DNA from: Thermoplasmata archaeon UBA61
GTDB taxonomy: Archaea; Thermoplasmatota; Thermoplasmata; Lutacidiplasmatales; UBA184
Length of the DNA: 64,000 nucleotides
Assembly (NCBI GenBank): GCA_002503985.1
Contig: DASW01000003.1
Span: 248,001-312,000 of the forward strand
Direction of reading: 5' to 3'
The translations under genes were made by a program, and so were the position numbers. Below the pieces are notes generated by a model. It made no database searches. It had not been told where the DNA came from and worked only from the letters and a program-made list of their open reading frames with translations. Positions 58,911-64,000 of this stretch are shown here, in pieces; within the stretch, counting starts at the first letter, position 1; each line of letters opens with the position of its first letter.

Positions 58911-60116
58911 ATGTTCCGAAGCGATACGGCCCCGGCCCTGATCACCTCCTACAACCTCCGGAAGTACTTCCCCATCCGAGGAGGGCTGTTCTCCACCCGG
59001 ATCGGCGACGTTCGGGCCGTGGACGGGGTCTCGCTCGACGTCCGCGAGTCCGAGACGCTCGGGCTTGTCGGGGAGTCGGGATGCGGCAAGACGACGGTCG
59101 GACGGCTCATGCTGCGTCTGATCGAACCGACGTCCGGTCACACCTACTACCACCCCTCCCCCGAGACGGTCGCGAAGCTCGAGTCGCTCTACGCCACGCT
59201 GAAAGGCGGGGTGGGGGGAGGAGATGGGGACGGAGGCACCGGAGGTACGCCCGAGGCCCAGGCGGCGCTCAAGGACCTCGACGAGATCGCGGACCAGTAC
59301 TCCCTCTACCGGATGAAACACTCCAAGATGAAGGAGCTTCGAGGAAAGCTCCAGATCGTCTTCCAGGACCCGTTCAGCTCGCTCAGTCCGCGGATGCTCG
59401 TGCGCGACATCATCGGCGAGCCGCTGGCCATTCACCACGCCGGGACCCGCTCGGAGCGAGCGCAGCGGGTCGCGGAGCTCGTCCAGGAGGTCGGCCTCAA
59501 CCCCGAGCACCTCTGGCGCTTCCCGCACGAGTTCTCCGGCGGACAGCGCCAACGGATCGGCATCGCCCGCGCCCTGGCCCTGCGCCCGGAGTTCATCGTG
59601 CTGGACGAGCCGACGAGCGCGCTCGACGTGTCGGTCCAGGCCCAGATCCTGAACATCCTCAAAAAGCTCCAGAGCGAGCAGCGGCTCGCCTACATGTTCA
59701 TCTCCCACCACCTATCGGTCGTTCGGGCGATGAGCCACCACGTCGCGGTGATGTACCTCGGTGAGATCGTCGAGCGGGCGGGTACCGAGGACCTATTCTC
59801 TCGTCCCCTGCACCCGTACACGCAAGCGCTGTTGTCGGCGATCCCGGTCCCCGACCCCACCCTGAAGCGGGAACGGATCGTGCTCAAGGGGGACGTGCCC
59901 AGCCCGGCCGCCCCACCGCCCGGCTGCCGCTTCCACACACGCTGCCCCGCGGTCATGCCGGTCTGCTCCCATACCCCACCTCCCCTCATCGAGGTCCGGA
60001 GGGAGCACTGGGTCGCCTGCCACCTCTACCCGCCCACCGGCGGCGAAGTCGTGGGCGTCCCCATCCCCTTCCGGACGACGGCTGTGGGCACGACCACGGT
60101 TCCTCAGGCCTCGTGA
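58911..60116 (+). CDS. dppF: Oligopeptide ABC transporter ATPase (DppF-like)
   Basis: 401 residues, 4 nt after dppD. Walker A GESGCGKT (54-61), Q-loop QIVFQDPFSSLSPRM (Q152), signature FSGGQRQRIG, Walker B FIVLDEPTSALDVS, H-loop ISHHLSVV, and the C-terminal Cys motif PPPGCRFHTRCPAVMPVC. A 60-residue insert between Walker A and Q-loop includes a Gly-rich tract (VGGGDGDGGTGGT, about 101-113) and a helix (AALKDLDEIADQYSLYRM). Energises import together with DppD. Followed by a perfect 7-bp inverted repeat (60127-60145). Confidence 0.92.
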   Translation: MFRSDTAPALITSYNLRKYFPIRGGLFSTRIGDVRAVDGVSLDVRESETLGLVGESGCGKTTVGRLMLRLIEPTSGHTYYHPSPETVAKLESLYATLKGGVGGGDGDGGTGGTPEAQAALKDLDEIADQYSLYRMKHSKMKELRGKLQIVFQDPFSSLSPRMLVRDIIGEPLAIHHAGTRSERAQRVAELVQEVGLNPEHLWRFPHEFSGGQRQRIGIARALALRPEFIVLDEPTSALDVSVQAQILNILKKLQSEQRLAYMFISHHLSVVRAMSHHVAVMYLGEIVERAGTEDLFSRPLHPYTQALLSAIPVPDPTLKRERIVLKGDVPSPAAPPPGCRFHTRCPAVMPVCSHTPPPLIEVRREHWVACHLYPPTGGEVVGVPIPFRTTAVGTTTVPQAS

Positions 60117-60126
60117 GCCCCTAGGA

Positions 60127-60145
60127 CCCGTGATATCCTCACGGG
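60127..60145 (+). repeat. Inverted repeat after dppF
   Basis: cccgtga - tatcc - tcacggg, 7-bp arms and 5-nt loop, 10 nt after the dppF stop and before the next gene. Could be a processing/termination hairpin or an operator; it lacks a strong U tract. Confidence 0.5.
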
Positions 60146-60154
60146 CCTCCCCTG

Positions 60155-60601
60155 GTGACGGTTCGGTCGATGGACGGACAAGGGTCGACGGGCGACGAGC
60201 TCACCGAGCAGGAGCTCGAGGACCGAGTGGCCGCCGAGAAGGCCCGGGCGCTTCAGGAGCCCGGGCCGAGCTGGCGCACGTGGATGCTCCAGAGCGCGCT
60301 CCGGTGGTACTACATGCTGGGCGTCCTCGTCGCGGACGTCCAGATCGTGGTGACCTGGTTCGAGCTCTCGAGCGTGGTAGGCATGGTCGTTTCCCTGGCC
60401 GTCGCGACCTACCTCGAGTTCCTTCTGTACCGGTACCTGTGGTACCGCCCCCGGTCCGATGCCCGACCGAGCCGGCCGTTCCGGCGTACCTGGCTGAAGC
60501 CGGCGGAGTACGGGCGGTGGACCCCCGAAGCCGACCTCGTTCAAGCCGGCGTCTCCATCTACCGCTCCGAAGAGGGCCCGAGCCCCAAAGAGTTCCTCTG
60601 A
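60155..60601 (+). CDS. Small two-helix membrane protein downstream of dppF, function unknown
   Basis: 148 residues from GTG 60155 (ATG 60170 is an alternative that removes five residues). A charged N-terminal tail (TEQELEDRVAAEKARAL) is followed by two hydrophobic segments about 47-68 and 72-92 (YYMLGVLVADVQIVVTWF, VVGMVVSLAVATYLEFLLY) and a basic/aromatic tail (RPFRRTWLKPAEYG). No family recognised. It is the last plus-strand gene after the dpp operon and faces the substrate-binding protein. Confidence 0.65.
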   Translation: MTVRSMDGQGSTGDELTEQELEDRVAAEKARALQEPGPSWRTWMLQSALRWYYMLGVLVADVQIVVTWFELSSVVGMVVSLAVATYLEFLLYRYLWYRPRSDARPSRPFRRTWLKPAEYGRWTPEADLVQAGVSIYRSEEGPSPKEFL

Positions 60602-60750
60602 ACACACCCCGACCCCCTCGGAGGACCCATCGCCCTCTGCGCGGTCTAACCGACGGCCCGCTCGCGGGTCATCTCGTGTCGGAGCCCCGCGGAATCCCTA
60701 CTGGTCAGGGGGTTCCCGATCGGGGCACGTAGGCGTGCGCCGCTCCCCAG

Positions 60751-60808
60751 TTGTTGAGAAAAAGAAGAGGGAGGAAAGGGTTCCGCGCCCCGGTCGGTTG
60801 ACCGGGGC
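60751..60808 (-). terminator. Terminator-like hairpin after the substrate-binding protein gene
   Basis: Minus-strand hairpin GCCCCGGTC / GACCGGGGC (plus 60787-60808, 4-nt loop) followed by a pyrimidine-rich run with Ts (plus-strand A-rich gagaaaaagaag at 60755-60770). It ends transcription of the binding-protein gene, and lies between two convergent units. Confidence 0.55.
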
Positions 60809-60833
60809 CGCCGGTTGGTCGATTCGACCCTGC

Positions 60834-63800
60834 CTACGAGCTCGGCAGCACCCCGTTCCCGTTGATCAGGTACCAGGTGTTGTCCCCGCCACCACCGATC
60901 GTCGGGTTCGTGTTAAGGGTCGTCGGGTTGATCCACGCCGCGTAGCTGGCGACCAGGTTCTCCTGGTCGTAGTACACATAGAGGGCGAGCTGGTTCGCGA
61001 TGTGCTCGACCAGGTTGTACATCAGCACTCGAGCCGGGCCGACCGCCATTCCGGCGGCCAGGTTCATTCCCCACTCCATGGCGGCGTAGGCGTTGCCCTG
61101 GCAGGCCTGCGGGATGGCCCCCTCGTTGGCCCAGTAGAGCAGCCCCGACATCGAGTTCCACGAAGTCGGTCCACCGTTGTCGTTCGCGCAGGTGAACAGG
61201 CTGAGTCCCTGCTGGACCGCGTCGCCCGAGGTGTACGTCGCGTTCGGGTAGTAGAGCGGGGCGGCGTAGTCGGTCGGGTCGGGGTAGTCAGGCGCCCATC
61301 CGAGGTTGAAGAACGGTAGCGAGGACTGGCCGGGCAGCGCAGAAAGGCTGCCGACCACGAGCTGGCTGAACGTTACATCAAACGTGTTGGGCTCGAGTCG
61401 CCCGCCCGAGATCGAGCTGATGTAGGGCATGTAGTCCTGGATCTGTTGGTCGACCGTGGTCGCTCCCTTCTGACCGATGATCGGGAACTGGCACGGCGAA
61501 CTCGTCGTACAGCTCACTAGATCAGGGTCGTAGTAGGGGCTGCCCGAGGTCGTCGCCTGGGTCCACCACCAGCCGGCCGTTCCAGGCGTGGTCGTGGTCG
61601 TCACCGGGTCGGTGCTCGGCCAACTGATGTTGGTCGGGTAGTAGTTCCCCATATACTGCGGGATCGCCCCGCCGTAGTTGAACCCGTACTGGATTCCGTC
61701 CGTCGTGTAGATCGTGTTCTCGACGGTGGTGTACGGGAACGCGTTGACGAGGAACTCACGCAGAGCGACGTAGTTGAAGAAGTCCCCCGGGATGTTCAGG
61801 ATGTTCGGGTCGAGGGTCTTCGCCGCGGACGGGCTGAACTCCATCGCGATCGGGAAGAAGAACACGCTCAGCGTGGGCACGGTGAACGCCCCGATCAGGC
61901 CCTCCTGGACCAGCGAGAGCAGCTGCGGCGTCTCGCCCGGTAGGATGGTCGCGAGGTCCGTCTGTCCCGCCTTGTACTGCTCGATCCCGACCGTGTCGGT
62001 CGACTGGTAGACGACCGTGACCTTGGCCACGTAGTTCTTCGGTCCCGGCAGCGGCTCACAGTTGACCTGGCCCTTGCAGCCCGTTGGGGCCGCGTAGGCG
62101 GGGTTCTGGGCGAGCGTGTAGCCGACCGACTGCTCGAACGGCTGGCCGGTGAGGTAGTACGGGCCAGAACCGACCATGTTCCACCGAACGCCGGGCTGGA
62201 TAGCCGGCGTGTTCAACGCAAGCTCCTCGAAGCTGTCCCAGTACGTCGGGGAGACGCTCTGGAGCCAGGTCTGGAACCCAGCGTCGGAGGTGCTCTTCGC
62301 GTTGCCGGGGAGCATGCAGGGCCCGTCTCCCTTCGCCGCGGTCGTGCCGGGGAAGCCCGGAACGGTTGCGCCCTGGGCGCCGAACCAACCGCACGGTTGG
62401 GCCGAGCTTCCCAAGGGGTCAGCGATGAGTTCGAGGAAGAACGGCCAGGCCGCCCCTCCACCCCACGCGCTGAAGGTAATGCAGCCGTTCTCCGCCAACG
62501 CGGCGGCCGGACAGTACGTGGTGTTGTTGATCAGCATCGACGACATCACGTTCAGCGGCGTGTTGTTGTACGGTGTGTGGATCGCGCTGTCCCACTTGGC
62601 GTTCCCGATGGGCAGCAGAGACTGGCAGACGATCCATCCGTTCTGAGCGCCGAATCCCGGAAGGTCCGCGAATCCGCACGTCCGCGCGATCGAGAAGGCG
62701 ATGTCGGACGGGAAGACGGGCCAGCTAGCTCCGGTCGACGGGTCGTAGAACCGAGCGGCCGGGTCGATGGGGAAGGTGAAGTACCGCGGGAGCGAACTGG
62801 TGCCGTTGTTGACGATCAGGGTGTTCCCGCTGTACATCGCCGCGCAGCCCGGTCCGGGTACGCACAGGGAGAGCTGAGGCACAAACGAGGCGGTGCTGCT
62901 CCCGTTGTACGTGACCAGCGTCTGGTAGACGTTGAGGATCGGCTCGTAGCTGATGGTATCGTAGGCTACCGAGGGGTCCTCGGAGGTGGCGCCTCCCGGG
63001 GCGACCTCCTGCCAGATGATCTCGCCGGCGTGCGGGCTAGTCTTCTGTGTGCTGGTGCCCGAGCAGCTGCCGCAGCCCACGGGGACGCCCGTGGGAGCGA
63101 CATAGACCGTCCATGTGTAGTTCTGATAGATGGTGGTCGCGGTCGGTGTCGTGACCGCTCCGACCATGGTGATGTAGTAGAGACCCGCGGCACTGAACGC
63201 GTAGGACGCCGCCACGCTGGTCGGCGTGGACACGAGTCCCGACGCGACCGGCCCGGTCGGCGAGACCATGAGCGTTGGAGCCGAGTCCGTGTAGCCCGTG
63301 GCCGTGGAGTTGCTGGTGTACTTCGCCGAGACGCTGATGGTCCCGGAACCGGAGAGCCAAGCGAACTGAGTAGGCGCCGAGCTCCCGTTGGTCAAAGTGG
63401 TAGTGAACGCGGGATAGAATCCCGAAGAGGTCGTTTGATAGCTCGCTGCGATATCGAGAGGGAAGAGATACTTCGGACCGGTGTGCCAGGTCGTTCCGAC
63501 GAGAGCCTGGCCACTAAGGATGTAGCTACCCTGCTCGGTATAGACATGGTTCGAGGTCGGGTTGGCTGCCGCGTAGCTCGTCCCATCGCCCCAGAAGATC
63601 TCGTAGGACGTTACGGCTTCCCCGTTCTGCACGGCTACGGTCGCGGGGATGCTCGATCCCTGTGTGGCGGTCGCCACGGCCTGGCCGAAGCCAGCCCCGT
63701 ACGGGACGGACAGCACCACATCCGTCAGTCCGGACGAGGACAGACAGATCGGGCTGGTCGGCGGAGAACACGACGTGATCGTCTTGTTCCCACTACCGGA

Positions 63801-63953
63801 GACCGCGCTCAACGCTACGAACCCTGCGCCGCCGACAATGACGATCACGACGACCATCACCACGATGGCCATCGTCATCGACATCCCTCTTCGACTCACT
63901 CGGACAGACCGACCGGGCGAGCTTTCGTTCTCACTCGACATGAACCCACTCAC
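60834..63953 (-). CDS. dppA: Membrane-anchored ABC transporter substrate-binding protein (family 5) with N-terminal PKD-like region
   Basis: 1039 residues from GTG 63953 or 1035 from ATG 63941 (start undecided). A TM anchor (about 28-50) is followed by Cys-containing CSPPTSPIC, then a PKD-like domain (about 85-170; SYEIFWGDGTSY, HVYTEQGSYI) and a second beta-rich segment (about 180-292). From about 308 onward it is an SBP_bac_5 oligopeptide-binding protein (SYEPILNVYQTLVTY, VGSGPYYLTGQPFEQ, NLGWAPDYPDPTDYAAPL near the end). Typical DppA is about 530 residues, so this is twice as long. It lies opposite dppBCDF and is its likely receptor. Confidence 0.9.
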   Translation of the reverse strand: MSGFMSSENESSPGRSVRVSRRGMSMTMAIVVMVVVIVIVGGAGFVALSAVSGSGNKTITSCSPPTSPICLSSSGLTDVVLSVPYGAGFGQAVATATQGSSIPATVAVQNGEAVTSYEIFWGDGTSYAAANPTSNHVYTEQGSYILSGQALVGTTWHTGPKYLFPLDIAASYQTTSSGFYPAFTTTLTNGSSAPTQFAWLSGSGTISVSAKYTSNSTATGYTDSAPTLMVSPTGPVASGLVSTPTSVAASYAFSAAGLYYITMVGAVTTPTATTIYQNYTWTVYVAPTGVPVGCGSCSGTSTQKTSPHAGEIIWQEVAPGGATSEDPSVAYDTISYEPILNVYQTLVTYNGSSTASFVPQLSLCVPGPGCAAMYSGNTLIVNNGTSSLPRYFTFPIDPAARFYDPSTGASWPVFPSDIAFSIARTCGFADLPGFGAQNGWIVCQSLLPIGNAKWDSAIHTPYNNTPLNVMSSMLINNTTYCPAAALAENGCITFSAWGGGAAWPFFLELIADPLGSSAQPCGWFGAQGATVPGFPGTTAAKGDGPCMLPGNAKSTSDAGFQTWLQSVSPTYWDSFEELALNTPAIQPGVRWNMVGSGPYYLTGQPFEQSVGYTLAQNPAYAAPTGCKGQVNCEPLPGPKNYVAKVTVVYQSTDTVGIEQYKAGQTDLATILPGETPQLLSLVQEGLIGAFTVPTLSVFFFPIAMEFSPSAAKTLDPNILNIPGDFFNYVALREFLVNAFPYTTVENTIYTTDGIQYGFNYGGAIPQYMGNYYPTNISWPSTDPVTTTTTPGTAGWWWTQATTSGSPYYDPDLVSCTTSSPCQFPIIGQKGATTVDQQIQDYMPYISSISGGRLEPNTFDVTFSQLVVGSLSALPGQSSLPFFNLGWAPDYPDPTDYAAPLYYPNATYTSGDAVQQGLSLFTCANDNGGPTSWNSMSGLLYWANEGAIPQACQGNAYAAMEWGMNLAAGMAVGPARVLMYNLVEHIANQLALYVYYDQENLVASYAAWINPTTLNTNPTIGGGGDNTWYLINGNGVLPSS

Positions 63954-63968
63954 GTCTCCAATGGAGAC
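63954..63968 (-). promoter_or_regulatory. Palindrome in the binding-protein leader
   Basis: gtctccaatggagac, a 7-bp dyad with a 1-nt centre (6-bp stem and 3-nt loop as RNA). It sits between the TATA box (63991-64000) and the ATG at 63941, overlapping the expected transcription start and containing the GGAG that could act as a ribosome-binding site. Confidence 0.55.
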
Positions 63969-63990
63969 GGCACCCTGACCTCGAAGCCGC

Positions 63991-64000
63991 TATATATACT
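63991..64000 (-). promoter_or_regulatory. TATA box for the substrate-binding protein gene
   Basis: Minus strand agtatatata at the window edge, about 50 nt upstream of ATG 63941, giving a leader of about 25 nt, as for dppB. Confidence 0.65.

Noticed and set aside
60600..60750. Spacer after the small membrane protein, checked for a tRNA (ggttcccgatcgg near 60710)
   Set aside because: The ggttc does not continue into a T-loop consensus and no acceptor stem can be closed.
1..64000. CRISPR arrays, insertion sequences, integrases or attachment sites
   Set aside because: No regularly spaced repeats, transposase-like genes or terminal inverted repeats were seen; the Cas4-like genes have no cas neighbours.

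Overview
This window is a compact, GC-rich chromosomal segment of an archaeon. Archaeal signature genes are present throughout: uL30, uL15, eS6 and uS2, aIF2-gamma, TFB, PCNA, SecY, a DUF106/EMC3-type insertase, Cbf5, AlaX, PurP-type FAICAR synthetase, 4-phosphopantoate--beta-alanine ligase, Pth2 and SRP54. Many genes start 22-35 nt after a TATA box with no obvious Shine-Dalgarno sequence, as in leaderless archaeal transcripts. The gene mix (B12-dependent methylmalonyl-CoA mutase, thiolase, acyl-CoA dehydrogenase, S53 protease, large PKD-like/substrate-binding fusion, oligopeptide ABC importer) suggests an uncultured, peptide- and fatty-acid-degrading heterotroph of the Thermoplasmatota. The lineage call is inference. 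No stretch longer than about 300 bases lacks a gene; no CRISPR array, insertion sequence or integrase was seen.

Layout. 1-4737 (+): end of the ribosomal-protein/secretion operon, uL30 (partial)-uL15-secY-DUF106-cmk-cbf5, mostly with 1-4 nt overlaps. 4769-13948: an MMPL/RND exporter, peroxiredoxin, RAM-domain protein, CysRS, thiolase, PCNA, AlaX, an acetyltransferase and two small unknowns. 14033-17021: a sugar epimerase and two glycosyltransferases. 17084-20041: an FKBP isomerase, then a minus-strand operon of cobalamin-binding methylmalonyl-CoA mutase subunit, MeaB GTPase and a membrane-anchored methyltransferase. 20094-26617: prepilin peptidase, eS6-aIF2gamma-Trm112-like operon, small membrane protein, cyclase, signal peptidase and PRPP synthetase. 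26632-34330: acetyltransferase, a tandem Cas4-like nuclease, NadB, acyl-CoA dehydrogenase, a coiled-coil protein, phosphopantothenate-pathway ligase, a GAF protein, a tRNA-Ser and a zinc-ribbon protein. 34415-52348 (minus): ABC-2 exporter, PurP, RecB/Cas4-type nuclease, TFB, a TrmB-like regulator, then uS2-enolase-epimerase-mutase-PheT-PheS, an S53 protease and a glutamate-synthase-like flavoprotein. 52500-63953: SRP54, a membrane protein, Pth2, then a complete dppBCDF-type importer facing its very large substrate-binding protein.

The genes fit together as protein secretion and membrane insertion (SecY, DUF106, SRP54, signal peptidase), external proteolysis plus peptide uptake (S53 protease, Dpp importer), and catabolism of propionyl-CoA-type intermediates (thiolase, acyl-CoA dehydrogenase, split mutase with MeaB and epimerase).

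The most unusual signals are: a tRNA-Ser(GGA) whose T-loop is interrupted by a 33-nt intron-like hairpin; a nuclease gene that looks like an internal duplication of a Cas4-like domain in which the second copy has lost its active site; a cluster of four GTAGCAT/ATGCTAC motifs around the TFB promoter; a SecY with an extra N-terminal membrane hairpin; and a DppD ATPase with a basic insertion of about 145 residues.
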